A stretch of DNA of 64,000 bases, from the NCBI GenBank assembly GCA_024811115.1, contig JAKOGH010000097.1:248001-312000 (forward strand), read 5' to 3'. The stretch comes from Terana coerulea (taxonomy: Eukaryota > Basidiomycota > Agaricomycetes > Polyporales > Phanerochaetaceae). A program made the translations under genes and the position numbers. This document shows positions 44,073 to 57,645 of the stretch, piece by piece. Below the pieces are notes generated by a model. It did not search any database, was not told where the DNA came from, and saw nothing but the letters and a program-made list of their open reading frames with translations. Within the stretch, counting starts at the first letter, position 1. Each line of letters begins with the position of its first letter.

Positions 44073-45697
44073 TTGGGCAACCTTGGAAAGTCTCGAGGAG
44101 GCGTGCGCCCTCGGTGGAAACGTCCCGATACATGTGAAGCTCCTTTCTCGTGCACAGCAGCATCGCGAAAGTCTACTTGAGGTATGTCTACCTGCCCAGC
44201 CGCCGTGACAAAACACTTAGTCCTCACGTCACCAATTCATTCGATGGGTGTCTAGCTAGCGGCGTTCTTACAGGGATCGAAATTCGATGAACAAACTTTC
44301 CTGAAGAGCTTAGAAGCAGACGACCAAAGCCATGTTCTACAGCTTGAAGACTTCACGATAGTATCTCCAGATCGGGATGTCAAGAAATCCGATATTCTCT
44401 CGCTGCGTGGTGAAGAGGCAGAGTCGGCTCTGGACTTCTTGAACTGGGTACGGTGGCTATCGCGGGACTTACATGTGCTAATGAGCGGTCTTTCAAACTG
44501 GTTTAGGTCCTGTTAGATTGGCCGTTACCCGACCTCGATAATCCACGATGGCAAATTATACTTCGTACTGTCCGTCGTCTGTTTGTGCGCCTCTCACAGG
44601 GTCCGGGAGACTACCTAAGGCAGTCTTCCTACGTGGCGTCCAGCTCCAGCCATCGGGCTCGGCCTTTTTCCCAGATGCCTCCGGAGGGTACGGCGACATT
44701 TACAAGGGAGAGTGGGATAACTGGGTCGTGGCTATCAAGGCATTCCGCCCGTCGATCGCTATTGAGGAGGCTGGGCGTGAGAGGGTTTGGACATGTCCTG
44801 CTTTGCTTCCCTCTTCTGAATCATATATCACCTAGGCACTCCGTCGGGAGATTGCGATCATTTACTCCCTGGACCACCCTAACATATGCAATGTGTTCGG
44901 GGTTGCCAAGGGCCTGATCCCTTGGTCGACGATATGTCTTGTATCCCCCTGGATGAAGAACGGAAATATTCTCCAGTTTGTCGCAACCCGTTTTGTCACC
45001 CAGGATATTCAGAGATGGGTAAGCATTTACATGGTGCGTAAGAATCTGACTCATCGCTGGCTAGATCGCACAAATTGCCAACGCGATATCGTGCTTACAT
45101 GGGGAGAACGTCGTACACGGAGATCTGCACGGGGTGCGTGTTATGTGGTGGTTATGCGCCCCTTACGCTGGTCGATCATCTGCCTTTTTCTGCAGGGAAA
45201 CGTCTTGATCGACGAAGAAGAGAACGTACGTATAGCGGACTTCGGCACATCCAACTTCACGGATTCCACAGCGTTAAGCACCAGTATGAATACCAAAGGA
45301 ATGTTCCGCTGCATGGCCCCAGAGATTCTTCAAGGCGAGCAAAGTTACCCGCCTTAGATCAGCACACTCCTGCAAGCGACATGTACTCCTTTGCGTGCAC
45401 GATATGGCAGGTATGGCAGCCTTAAATTCCATCTCCGCCGCATTCATCATGGTTGATTGACGTCGAATGGGTATCATAGGGCCCGGGATATACGATGGAC
45501 ACCCGCCTTTCTACGGCATGCCACCCCAAGTTGCCTATATGAGCGCACTGCAAGGGCAGTCCCCCGAACGCGAAGCATGTCGGAGAGTCTTTCCTGATGA
45601 GCTGTGGACAATGAAGAAGGACTTTTGGAGCCGTAACCCGCAAGCAAGGCCAACTGCTGAAGAAGCCTTCCAAAAGTTGCAGCATGTGGTAGTCTAG
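44073..45697 (+). pseudogene. TKL-like protein kinase D, 5' end unresolved, frame breaks
   Basis: An N-terminal helical region (AQQHRESLLE, then GSKFDEQTFLKSLEADDQ and SLRGEEAESALDFLNW) leads into a kinase domain. The domain has a glycine loop in the form SGGYGDIYKGE, VAIKAF, a catalytic loop VVHGDLHG with aspartate present, IADFGTSN, RCMAPEIL and SDMYSFACTIWQ, ending RNPQARPTAEEAF at stop 45695-45697. The frame changes near 44605-44620, between FVRLSQ and LPKAVFLRGV, and again near 45345, between GEQSYPP and DQHTPASD. Splice sites elsewhere are normal. If the two breaks are base errors, this is an active-type kinase like B; otherwise it is a pseudogene. The first exon was not located. Confidence 0.72.
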
Positions 45698-45896
45698 TCT
45701 GAACCTATGCTATGTATTGCCGACCCGCTATAAATGCTCTTCCTCCGCGTTGAACGCTCTCGAGTGGGATTCATTGTACGTGTATGTTCCAGTTTGATAA
45801 ATAGAACGAAACAGGGAGTTATCAGTTGGCAACATTGCAATTGCTTCTTATTTGAAGACGGATTGTACGGACTACGAGGCACGAATAGCTTGTTTG

Positions 45897-47403
45897 TTAC
45901 CGGTCTATGGCTGTTCGCAACCGGCCAACTACTATTTCTGTGTGGAGGTTCCTCCCCTTATATCGCCGGTACACTGGCGTGTACTCTCCGTCAACGTCAT
46001 ACCAGTTTATCTTGATTACATCGTCCCCAGTGACGGCCACATAGGCCGTGCATTGTCCTCTAGCTTTCCTCGCTAGAGATGTACGTTCATATTCAAGAGA
46101 AAGTGGTGTACAGTTCGTGAAATGCACGCACAGATATCCCGTCGCGCTGATAGTCCCCGATCCAAGATACACCCGTATGGCCCCAGCTTGTAGGTCTGTA
46201 CCAAAACCTAGCCTTGCACCCTCTGGAATGTCCTGGGCGTGGCGACGTTCATCCAGCGAAAACTCCCACGAGACGAGGCCCTGGGGCACATTTTCGTCTC
46301 CGGTAATTTTAATCGCTTTAACGGCGTTCTGCTCGTCGTCGTAATGTACGTACAGCACTTCCGTTCCGTGGGCACCGTACGGTCCCAGCCAAATTCCCTC
46401 GAGGGTCTCAGCGCGCCACTTCTCGGCACTGGGGTCGTCGCCCTCGAGAACGTTAGATTTCAGCGGGTAAAATCGTCTCTCGAATGCAGGCCCGGGTTTT
46501 AGAGTGTCCCCGCTGAGGTCGAAGCCGCGCATGTCTGGAATCCGCAGACGAGGCTCGTGCGCGGAGAAAGGTTCCAATCGGGTGTTGTCGGCAGAACGGA
46601 AAACTAGAGCGGGCGGTTTGGCCACGCTGGTCGGTTGAGAGGCCATGTGGAGGAACGTATCCAACTGCATGAATTGAGGATTTCTTGGGGCAGACACAGG
46701 GGCGGGTTCGATATTGAAGCGCGGCAGCGGGCGGGCGGCGTCGTACCACGGCTCCTGCGTCGACGCGGGGAAGTCCGGCAAGCGACATACTCCAGCATAA
46801 TAGTTCAGATGCAGGGTTTCGTTTGTCTCGCTGAGGATGTGTAGCGTTGGTACGTCCACGCGATTGTCCCTCGGCCTGAGAAATTTGGAGCCTGTGGCAG
46901 TGGTGCCAGTTAAGTACTGCTTGCCGGGGTTGATTCTCATTGGTCGGGGGAGGAAGGGTGATAGACACAAAGGTAAAGTATTCCGGCAAGTGCGGGCTCT
47001 TCCCCGTGTCGATATCCAGCGTGCGCGGCACCCAGAAACGCCAAACCTCGCCAACCAACCCGTGCGTCTGGGTATCATCGAACCGGAACTCGATGACGGA
47101 GCCCCTGTACGGGTGGTCACTCGCCCAGAGACCCAGCAGAGGGCCGTATCGATGCAAAACTTCGGTATATATGGCGAAGTACGGTGCGTCTTGAAAAACG
47201 GAGCGATCCGTGAGACCGTATCGGACACATAGTGCGCGCCAGATAGCCCCGTCTTCTTGGAGCGGACGAAATGCTCTGCTAGAGCTGAGGAGAGAAGCAA
47301 CGTCCTGTCCGTCCAGTTCCACGCATATTTTCCTGATTATGTCATGCGGCACTTGCTCGATTGTAGAGAGTAGATGCCTATCGCCAGAATGGGTACCCTG
47401 CAT
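45897..47403 (-). CDS. F-box protein, FBXO31-like
   Basis: F-box proteins bring substrates to an SCF ubiquitin ligase. ATG 47401-47403 starts a typical F-box of about residues 15-55 (VPHDIIRKICVELDGQDVASLL, then SRAFRPLQEDGAIWRALC). YTEVLHRYGPLLGLWASDHP is the FBXO31-type motif after the box. The C-terminal half carries LEGIWLGPYGAHGTEVLYV and AIKITGDENVPQG, matching the FBXO31 barrel domain (GxYGxHGxE and KITGDPNIPAG), and ends at the stop 45897-45899. No introns are needed. A run of five C on the minus strand (46946-46950 plus strand), where four would keep frame, shifts the reading after FTFVSITLP. With one base fewer the protein is about 500 residues and continuous. I treat it as a gene with one frame break. 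Confidence 0.8.
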
Positions 47404-47859
47404 AGCAGGAGGAATGGCTTTATGGTCAATTGATCAGTATTGCTGAACGGTTGTTCGTCGCATTAGTAAACATGCACGTACCTGTGTATAAGTTACCAGC
47501 CGTAAAACAAGCTAGGTAAGAGTAGATTGGCTTGGAAAAGTTGAACTTGTAGAACTGGAAGACTTACGTAAGGTAAGTGGAGTCCTCCGGCCTTTGCCGA
47601 GGTAGAAGTTTCACGTGCGCGTACTCTCGAGTCAAACCAACATAATATTTGTTTAGCATGGTACTCAATCCGTCCACACTGACATTTGAACTTAGCGAAG
47701 TACAACTAGGAGAATATGCGTACAAGATAACGTACAGTAGTTTATCGGCTACAGTCCCCACGTCACGAGGCGCCAAGTTCATGTGAATACATTAGGAGTG
47801 CAAAACGTCCACCACCTGTGTTACAATATTATCATCGAATTAGTACAATCTACGACCTG
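47404..47859. other. Spacer between F-box gene and the basic protein gene
   Basis: About 455 bases between two minus-strand genes. Small minus-strand open frames (47493-47782) have no motifs. It should include the F-box promoter. Confidence 0.4.
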
Positions 47860-49014
47860 TTATGAACGCTCCAGCTGTTTCGCCACACCCACCGCCTCAT
47901 CCCTCGCTTGTCCTAGCGCAGGATCCAAGTTACTAGCTGGATCCATTTGCTCGGGCCCGGATGCGGATGGCGCTCCCAGCGTACTGGCCGACGGCGGGGG
48001 AGGGATAGGCTGCGGCTGGTCTGGCATGACTGCCGCGCGGAAAGGAGACGGCGCTACGAGTGGACGGTGGAACCGGGCACGAAAGTCGTTGGGTGATCCC
48101 TGTGCTGGATCAGGGACATATTGCTGGTGGGGCACGGCGTGGTTGATAGGGTGGTTAACGGCGTGAGCGTTCAGAGGAGGATATTGGGGGACCGACCCAT
48201 CTGGTACATGTCCGCCCTCTGGGGGTTTGTTGGCGGCGGCAGCAGCGGCGGCGGCGGCGGCGTTGGCATAATGCATTCGTCGCTGTAACGGCATGTCAGT
48301 AACGAGGTGAGTGCACTGTGGCCATAGCACGCACCTGTTGATCCCAATGGTCCCATGCTGAGGCGATTATGGGCTCCAAGGACGCCAATTCTTCGTTGCT
48401 CATATTTAGCGTGCGCAAAAGGTGGGCCTTGAGGAGAGGCGCGCAGGAGAAGGACAGGAGTAGCGTGGATGCGAAGGTTTGGCCTCCGAGGGGCTGGCCT
48501 TGCGGAAAGGGTGGTTCGTGCATATGTGGGTGTTGATGAGGATGTTGCTGCAGCTCGTGCGGCATGACCTGCTGATACTGCCCGTCCGCGTTCAATCGGT
48601 ACTGCACCTCCTCCATGCCCGGCATGAGCTCGTTCCCCATGTCCAGCCCGAGCTCCCTAAGCTTCTTCTGCTTGACCAGCGCGCGGTGCTTGCGCTGTCG
48701 CTCCCTCGCCGCAGACCGCACTTTCTCGCGGCGAGCGGCTTCGTCGGGGACAACTCCTCGCCTTTGTCCTGGGGAAACGTGGGGTCTTCTGGCGCAGCCA
48801 TAGGTTCTTCTTCGGGCATCGGCGGCGCCGAAGGCTGTACCTGCGACATGTTCAGAATATTGTTCAGCCCAGCCTGACGATCTCTCTCGCGTTTCCGCCG
48901 CTGCCTCTCTGCGGCCTTCTCGCGCTTGTTCCGCTGGCTGTCGGTCTCGTTCTCGCGAGAGCGTTTGCGCGATGACGACGGCGTTGATGAGAGAGCGGCT
49001 TGATGCGGATCCAT
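47860..49014 (-). CDS. Basic, polyalanine- and glutamine-containing protein, putative transcription regulator
   Basis: ATG 49012-49014 (MDPHQAALSSTPSSSRKRSR). Two strongly basic, coiled-coil-prone stretches are visible: QRNKREKAAERQRRKRERDR and ARREKVRSAARERQRKHRAL. They resemble bZIP-type basic regions but lack the classical NxxAAxxSR signature. A His/Gln-rich part follows, then an intron after HWDQQ. The last exon has a run of ten alanines (GCC/GCG/GCA repeats, 48238-48272) and a proline-rich tail ending at 47860. The two basic stretches are in different frames. Either one base is missing near 48746-48772, or an intron with a weak donor (AT/GTCGCAG) joins them. Nuclear location and DNA binding are inference from composition. 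I do not recognise a named family. Confidence 0.6.
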
Positions 49015-49566
49015 AGTTACAGGAAATATGTGTATTTGCCGACGCGTGCGGGCGGACACGCCTGCTCTGCGTAACAAGAGTGTTGTGACTGGGCTCTGTG
49101 ACGGCCTGCGTTGCAGGAGGGGGAGACTGTGACCAGCGATGTGACGGTTCGGGGGAAGGAGGATGCAAGCGCCGTGACAGTTTTAACGGCGTGGTGGCGT
49201 GAGAGTATTGTGCCCACTTTTGGTAGAACGCCGGTTGAGTCCGGCTTGGCTGAATTACACCTGAAGCTTAGAGCTCTGCAGACCACGTTTCATGACAGTT
49301 ACTTAGTGCTGTGATTTCGCTATGATATTGATGGAAAGCACGGCGTGATTTTGGAAGACAATCGAAAGAACTGATTTTTACGGTACATCAGTACATCCCT
49401 CCCCCTCTTACCACGTAGGCTGGTCACGAGTCTACAGTTGAGCTCCTCTAACGTTCAAGATGGCAGCCCGTTCTTGCGGGCAATCACATTGATACAAATT
49501 GTATGTCATCGTACTCAAAACACTACATTTCTATTTCGTCCTATAATACTTAGTGTATAAACCTGA
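49015..49566. other. Spacer between the basic-protein gene and adenylosuccinate synthase
   Basis: About 550 bases. No coding support; open frames at 49111-49314 lack motifs. It should contain the promoter of the basic-protein gene and the 3' end of the synthase gene. Confidence 0.4.
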
Positions 49567-51221
<1,655 letters not shown>

Positions 51222-51506
51222 ACCGGTGTGTAGCTTGCGAAGCGAAGGTCGTCGTCAAGCGTAGAGGAGTCATTTTGGATCTAGACTGATCGATTCAGCC
51301 TTTTATCGCACGGACCTGCGGACCGGAGATTCCGCTTACTCTGCTTCTAACGCTTACTTGCCCCGCATCACAGCGCATCACTAAATGACCGCTTACAGCC
51401 ACTAGTACTTGGTCACACACCACCAACATCCTCCTGCATGCTTGTTAAATAAATTCAACGCCAGACCTCCTCACCTCGTCGAAGGAAAGAGTAGCTGTGC
51501 GCTGGT
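51222..51506. promoter_or_regulatory. Shared promoter region of adenylosuccinate synthase and COX16
   Basis: A 285-base spacer separates the start codons of two divergent genes, so both promoters lie here. No clear TATA box near either start. A plus-strand CACCAACATCCTCC pyrimidine-rich stretch precedes the COX16 ATG. Confidence 0.5.
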
Positions 51507-51964
51507 ATGCCTCCATTTCAAAACAACCCACTAAATCCCAATCCCGTCCATACACTCCTGCGGAAACATCCGTCACTGTTCGGTATCCCCTTCGTCCTCA
51601 TCATCGTCGGCGCATCTTTCGGGCTACAAAGCTTTACGCAGACAAAGTACGACCTACAGGATCAGAAAGTCAAGAACGTATGTGGCTTTTCTCCCTTCCT
51701 TTGAGCAACCCTTTCAATATCCGTGGCAATGTAGGTCTCGAGAGAGCAGGAGCTTGGTCTTCAGAAGAACCGGAGGAAGTTCGATATCCGGGAGGAATAC
51801 TACGTGCGTGCTTAACTATGCAGGTTGGATAGTATTCTGAGTATATCATATAGCGACTGAGTGCAGAACAAGACGGCAGCTGGGAAAATAAGCGGATTCA
51901 AAGACCAGCTGGCGTCCCGGAGTGGGGTGTACCTCCAACTGAACCACCTTCGAAATCCTCCTGA
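51507..51964 (+). CDS. COX16: Cytochrome c oxidase assembly protein COX16
   Basis: Small mitochondrial inner-membrane protein needed to assemble complex IV. Exons 51507-51677, 51735-51803 and 51854-51964 give 116 residues without a frame problem. Family features: MPPFQNNPLNPNP at the N-terminus, one membrane helix (LFGIPFVLIIVGASFGLQ, about residues 24-41), TQTKYDLQDQKV, then KNRRKFDIREEYYRL, and the C-terminal RPAGVPEWGVPPTEPP. Length and order match fungal COX16. The third exon uses the acceptor CATATAG just before 51854; a later AG would break frame. Confidence 0.93.
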
Positions 51965-52189
51965 CCCTTTTGTCAACGCGGCCTACTGTCATCCTAGGAT
52001 CTTCAAGTTGCACTAAACCGCTGCTTACGTCGTCCGCTGGGCATTGTGACGGTCATGAACGCCTGAGGGCTCAAAAGCTGCGACGGTACGTCAATATGAA
52101 CTGATGTCTACACCATTTGCACTGAACTGACATCTATCTCACCGCTTTGTCAATCAGAACATGCTGCTAATTAACTTGCAAGAGTCCGG
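51965..52189. other. 3' flank of COX16
   Basis: No coding signal recognised. Contains the COX16 terminator region. Confidence 0.4.
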
Positions 52190-52420
52190 AATGGCCGAAA
52201 GCCAGCATGTCGCCGCGTGCCTGTCGCTGACATCGGTCTATCTCCCGCCTCGCCTTCCTCAACGGCAGGTACTGGTGCGCACACCTATCTCAGACGTGTT
52301 CAACAAGCCGATATGGTTGCAGCGCTTCACGACAAGACGTACACGCCTTTGACTGCGGGGTTTATCTTCGTGGCCCAGGGTGGCAAGACACCCAAGGGTG
52401 CATTGCGTGTCAAGCAATAA
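52190..52420 (+). CDS. Hypothetical open frame, unknown
   Basis: A plus-strand frame ending TAA at 52418-52420 encodes a Ser/Thr/Gly-rich part and then YLRRVQQADMVAALHDKTYT and GFIFVAQGGKTPKGALRVKQ. The second half looks like a folded protein. There is no ATG in this frame close by; the ATG at 52190 is in another frame that could join through a very short intron, which I doubt. I do not recognise the family. It may be the last exon of a small gene. Confidence 0.3.
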   Translation, partial: NGRKPACRRVPVADIGLSPASPSSTAGTGAHTYLRRVQQADMVAALHDKTYTPLTAGFIFVAQGGKTPKGALRVKQ

Positions 52421-52910
52421 GAGCGTGTAATGGCATTTCGGCTGGACGAGCGCCTGGTTGCCTTTGCGCGGGAGCTGGTGAGGCTGGAAGCTTGAGGGTC
52501 AGCTTAATTGCTTGGTTTTAGTAACGTGCAATAAAACGTCTTTTCTGCATCTCAGCTCTACAGGACGGATGATCGATCAAGGCTCCACGGACTCTACGGA
52601 GCAGCGCTTTGAATGGGAGCATCGACCACACACGGACTGATGGATTCAGCATTAAATCTCCGTCCTCCGGCTGCCCAGCAATCACGTAGTGGACATACCG
52701 CCGTTGACCCCTCAGAACGATCCTAGTCTCGGCGCCATTGCGAAGCCTTGCGATCGAGCGGGCGAAGGGCAGGTGTATCAGATGCGGGCGGCGTCTGGTG
52801 TACAGCGTCTTTGGTGAACGCCAGCGGTGCCTGGCCTATTCTATTCCCTCAACACATATAAGACTCAAAAACGACTATGGGTCTGCATATCTGAGCCCAC
52901 CCTCCGAGTC

Positions 52911-53394
52911 ATGATGGCCGACATAGATGCCCTCCGCAAGTATCGCTTGCTGAGCCGACGTTCAGCCTGGACCGCGAAGAAACACTACCGCAAAGGAAAC
53001 GAGTGCTACTGCCCCACGCCTGAAGACGTAGAGCGGTTCAACAGCGGGCTACGGGTCGGTCAGCTCCGGCAGGCAATCAGCAACACCCACGATGCCGACC
53101 TTTGCATAGACTTCATGTTACGGTATGTACTACACGATGTCCTGAAAGAATTTGACTAACATCGGTGTTACTCAAAGGGCAAACTCAGGGTGCGGTGCTA
53201 GAGAACAAGATCACGAATATGATTCGACCCGTCTGTTCGACGTCATTGGACCCGACAACCCATGGGCCTTACCCTCTCGGCAGCGTGCGGTACTCTGCCC
53301 CATCTCCGCAGACATGTTCTTCTGCGACTATCAGTCCGCAATGAAGCACGCCGCCTGCATGCGGCTCACGGAGGACCACGCAATCCCGTTCTAA
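52911..53394 (+). CDS. Hypothetical protein with one intron, unknown
   Basis: ATG 52911 (MMADIDALRKYRLLSRRSAW). The first exon contains GNECYCPTPEDVERFNSGLR and ends DFMLR at the donor CG/GTATGT (about 53123). After an acceptor CTCAAAG at 53177 the frame stays open through TRLFDVIGPDNPWALPSRQR and MFFCDYQSAMKHAACM to TAA at 53392-53394. That gives about 150 residues, fairly rich in Cys and Arg, with no recognised domain. The clean join and protein-like composition support a real gene; function unknown. Confidence 0.4.
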
Positions 53395-56148
53395 GTACTT
53401 TGTGCGGTGCAGTGCGCGGAATGGGCGGTCCAGCTGGGATTCGCGTCAGCAACAATATTAATGATGTTCATCCTAGGACTGGGAACGACATCGGGCTGTC
53501 TGCCGCTTCGATGTCACTGCCGCCGACATTGCCTCGTTGCCCCTCTCCAACGTATTCTGCGGTAGCCGATATGGAGTCCGCGTGCCTCCACCCTATGCCG
53601 GAGCGTTGTCTGAGCTGCAAAGACCCCGTCAGAGCTCCACAGGGACATCCTCTCCAAGCTCAGCGCAAGGACATTATCGAACTCAAAGTCTCAGACAGCC
53701 GCTCGACGAGGACGGGCGTCACACCTATCACCAAGCGTCAGGCACGGCGGCAGCTCTCTATCGACATACCTTGGAAGCCCTGGCAGCAGTGAAGGCGACT
53801 GTCCGCAAAGAGTGTACTCAGACGATATGAACGCGTGGGAGTTGAAGAGGATCAAATACCACACAAACTTGCCGATGCAGCAGCTCATCGTTGCCGCCCT
53901 GGTAAGTGTTACACTCGCTACTATGCAATGAATTTCTGGCTAACTGTTGAGCTGCAGGCCAAGTACGGTGAGCGTACCGTAAACGAGTCAAAGACTAGAT
54001 ACTCGGCTGTTGTATGAAATTGCTGTGATGCGCAATTTGAATGCATATTCCGTTGAGGCAATTAAAAGCATCGGGCAGCTTCAATTGCACTAGTTCTCTC
54101 CTGACCCTCCGCACATGCTTCTGTATGTTTCTATCGGTGATAGCGGACTAAGCAAGCCTTGCACCGTCAGTGGCCTGCACGGACCTACAACGTCGGAAGC
54201 GGAACATATGCAATGACAGATCAACGCGCCAAAAAGCTGGACTATACATGTACGGGGACCGGAAAGGCTCACGAAAGGCTATATTAATATTGGTCAGACT
54301 GTGCTAACGCAGTACGGCTCGAACGTCCTTCCTGCACTCAGCGCTGTTTCGTTATTTTACATCCCGCCTTGCATTGTAGCTTCAATCGTTCCCAGTTTTT
54401 TACGACTAGTTACATACAATCGACATCTTGTCTAGCATGTACAGTAGCCGAGCGGTCTACGAATGTAAAATGACTATACGCCAAGCAACCTGTGACATGT
54501 ACCTTGCCTTTGCGTGGGCCTGCCTGAGAGGAGGGGTGGGGCGCTAGTCCTCTTAGGCAGGCACCGACACCTACGCCAGCCCACGCGTATCGTTGTAGAA
54601 GGGCGACTGAGACTGCCGGGTCGGGATCGGGTGTCGGTGATCTTCATCTGGGGGAGTCTTGCGGCTCAGTGTCCCGCAGACAACCTCCATCCATCGGAAC
54701 GGTGGTGGTACACATACGAGGCCAGAGTGAAGTGGCCGGAGGGGAGGGGTGCTTATGGAGCCGGAGGTTGACATTGGGCGTGACTTTCCGAGTCATGTTT
54801 ATCGAGAATAAACGAAGTCACGCTCGCTGCTCGCGTGGCACCAGTCAGCCTCGCACTTCACTGTGATATATGTCAGCAACAGCCAGCCTCCAGCAGTATA
54901 AATGCTGCATCGTACACGCTTCAGGTCCGCACTACTAACCCTCATCTAGCCTTCACTCATCTGGCCTCCCTCCTCTATTAGTCTGCGGCTTCCTCCCCAT
55001 TCCCCTCCCACATCCCTTCCCGTAGTAGTACCCTCGACCATCGCCTGCATCTCGCCTCCTCGAGTAAAAACGCCCTTAGCGGCCCCTGTGTAGAGACCCC
55101 GACAGACCATGCCGCGTAGAGGGGCCAGCGGTGCCCACAGGAAGAGGTGAAGGATCTTCTCGAGTGGGAGGCTCGGGGACGGAAGAGGTGCAAAGGTACG
55201 TGTATTTCTCTTCCGACATCGTCGCCGCTGGGCCCTCCGGCGACTCCGCAAGAGAGCAGCAGAGCTCGACAACCAGGTATGTCCCGAGGGAGGGCGAGCA
55301 TTGTCGTAATGTTCGTCCTGGTGCTGGCCTCTTCGTGGTCCTCGGGATGAATACCTCCCGGGGTTTTTCGCCTGACTTGGGAGGGAAACGAACACGCACC
55401 GAATCTTTCTACTCTCGCTATTCGGCAAAGCTGACCTACGTCTCCTAGATCTCAAAAGTTAGTTCTCACTCAAAGCTTTGGTTACCGGTGATAATGCGCT
55501 GCTGGGCCCGTCGTTCTGTAGTCTGAATGCCATGTTCTGTAGCATAACACTGGATTTTCATGGTGATTTCTCTCGTTTTCTGCAACGATGTCAGATGAGG
55601 TTAAGGGTGAAGCTAAGTTCGGCTGTGCCTCGGCCTCAAAGACCCTTCAGTGAGTAGCGGGCGGCAATCAAAGCGCACATATATTTCTGGTACTGTAACT
55701 TGTTTAAAATTACAGCAGCCATCTGCGGCTGTGGTCTTGCTGACTTGAATAACCCAGAGGAGAGGAGAGCTCGACTCAGCACCTGGACAATAGTTGCGAG
55801 ATCTGTAAGCACCCCGTCGAAGCCGAACATAAGAGTCCTCGCGAAGCCAAGCTCCTCAACCTCCCTCATATGCGCTCGCTGCAGACGAATGCGCTTCACC
55901 TCCGAGTCCCCATCACTACGAAGCATTAGGAACGTACGGCGGTAGCTCTCTATTGACGTGGACTGGTCGCCCGGCAGCGAGGCCGCCGCACAGCGTAAGG
56001 TGTGTGAGCTGAAGAAGATGAAATATCCCGCGCATGCACGGTCGGCGCAGCAGGAGGAGGCGCACCGTTTGGAATATTAGTCCCAATGTGTTTGATTATG
56101 GTTCATGAAGTACAACAAAGAAAAAGGACCGATCCGCTTATCCCTTGC
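53395..56148. other. Long stretch without supported genes
   Basis: About 2.75 kb. Several long open frames exist (53262-53792 plus, 54946-55455 minus, 55636-55926 minus), but none has a domain, and plus and minus frames overlap. The plus strand at 55109-55320 (MPRRGASGAHRKR, then WALRRLRKRAAELDNQ before a GT) could be exons of a small coiled-coil protein; I could not complete it. The minus frame at 55636 has hydrophobic and charged segments but no known signature. Confidence 0.4.
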
Positions 56149-57645
56149 TCAGTACAACACCTTGCTCAGTCGTTGCACCGAGTTGAGCAGGATGTCACCT
56201 TGGCGCACGACGGTCTCGTACTGCGCATTCTTCAGCGCTGGCCGGTTCGTTTCCACGACGCCCTCGACCTTGTCGATCGTACAGTGTAGCCGGCCGGACG
56301 CGATGAACCGCGAGAGCTCGCTACGCAGTCAACCGACCGTCAGAAATCGAATTTCAGTAGAGCGCTGTAGGAGAGGATACATACGTGTCGATGAACTCGA
56401 TGCTGACGCCGAACGAACGCGCCATGCTGTCCAGCGTGAGGCTGCGGTACGACTGCAGAAGCTGGTTGTACGCGAGGATGCGCATCTCGCGGACGTAGTA
56501 CCGCGAGTGCTGGTGCAATACGCGTGACGGGAGAAGGAAGGTTTGTTCAAGTTTCGCTGTGGGAGAGGTCAGACGGAGGGGCACGAGGGAATGAGAGGGC
56601 TACGTACCGAGAGCGACGAAGAATTTGTCGTAATGTGAATCGTACAAGCTTTTAGTGAGATCGGCTAGGAGTGGCAGCTCAGGCAGGACTTGGTTCACTT
56701 CTGGGGCACCCATAAGCTAGAAAAAAAAGTGAGCCGATGGAGGCATACAGGTAAGGGTGTTTGCGGTGCTTACCTTCTTCTTGAGGTCTGGTCTGCTTAG
56801 CGTAAGGACGTTTGAGATTACGGTCAACGCGACAAAGTTGTTGTATGGGATGAGCTCTGTCGCGGTAAATGTTGAGAGCGTGTCCAGAAGGAGCTCTCCT
56901 CCCCGCTTGAACTGGCGGATGGAGATGAGGTGCAGGCCCCGGTAGACTTTCAGACGGTTCCGGCGGTCCCAGTCTCCGCCTTTCTCCACTAGCCTGAGGC
57001 ATAACCTCAATAACGCGAAGGAAAATATGAACACTAAAACTCACTCTTCCGCCTTCTCTAGGTTCGTTTGTATCAGGTCATTGTCTCCAAAGAAGAGGCC
57101 TAACCGGACGAGAGTGAGGGTGATGTCGATCTTTGAACCGAGACCAGCCGTCTTCTCGAACGCAACCTTCTGAGCCTCTACTGATTTATCCTGCAGACAT
57201 ACACGTACTTCGTTAACCTCTGCTAATATGAAGGCCATATGCCGCTGCTCACCTTATCTCCAATTTGTGTAAAGTAGTTCGCCCGTGAGCGTAGTGCATC
57301 CGCAATGTCGCTCTCACCCTCCAACTTCTTGGCCTCCTCCAGCTTCTCATCAAGCTTGTCCAGCTCCTCCTTGTTTGCCTTGTCCAGCGAGGCCGCTAGC
57401 TCAGAGTCCAAGGCAAGCGCGTTTGTTGAGGTGACCAAGCGGTAATACGGACCCATCTCTGGAGGTTGCATGACTCAGAATTGATTGTGCATTAACATGG
57501 AAGGTAACATACTATCAGCTTCTATGCCTGCAAGAAGCTTGGTCCGCGCCTCATCATGTAGATGTGACAACTGAGGGGAGGAAAGCACGAAGTACTGCTG
57601 GGCGAGGTCCAAGTTCGGGATCGGGAGTACCACTTCTTCAGCCAT
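56149..57645 (-). CDS. RPN7: 26S proteasome regulatory subunit RPN7 (PSMD6)
   Basis: PCI-domain subunit of the 19S lid, which helps hold the deubiquitinating and unfolding parts of the proteasome together. ATG 57643-57645 ([20 protein letters not shown]). Helical repeats follow ([20 protein letters not shown], then [20 protein letters not shown] and [20 protein letters not shown]). The PCI/winged-helix end has [52 protein letters not shown] and QRLSKVLY, with the stop at 56149-56151. All exons join in frame and the order matches PSMD6, with a normal length of about 395 residues. It is divergent from RPN6, another lid subunit. Confidence 0.94.

Noticed and set aside
53262..53792. 176-codon plus-strand open frame
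   Set aside because: It overlaps, in another frame, the better supported spliced gene ending at 53394, and has no motif.
54946..55455. 169-codon minus-strand open frame
   Set aside because: It is arginine- and proline-rich, overlaps equally long plus-strand frames and has no recognisable domain.
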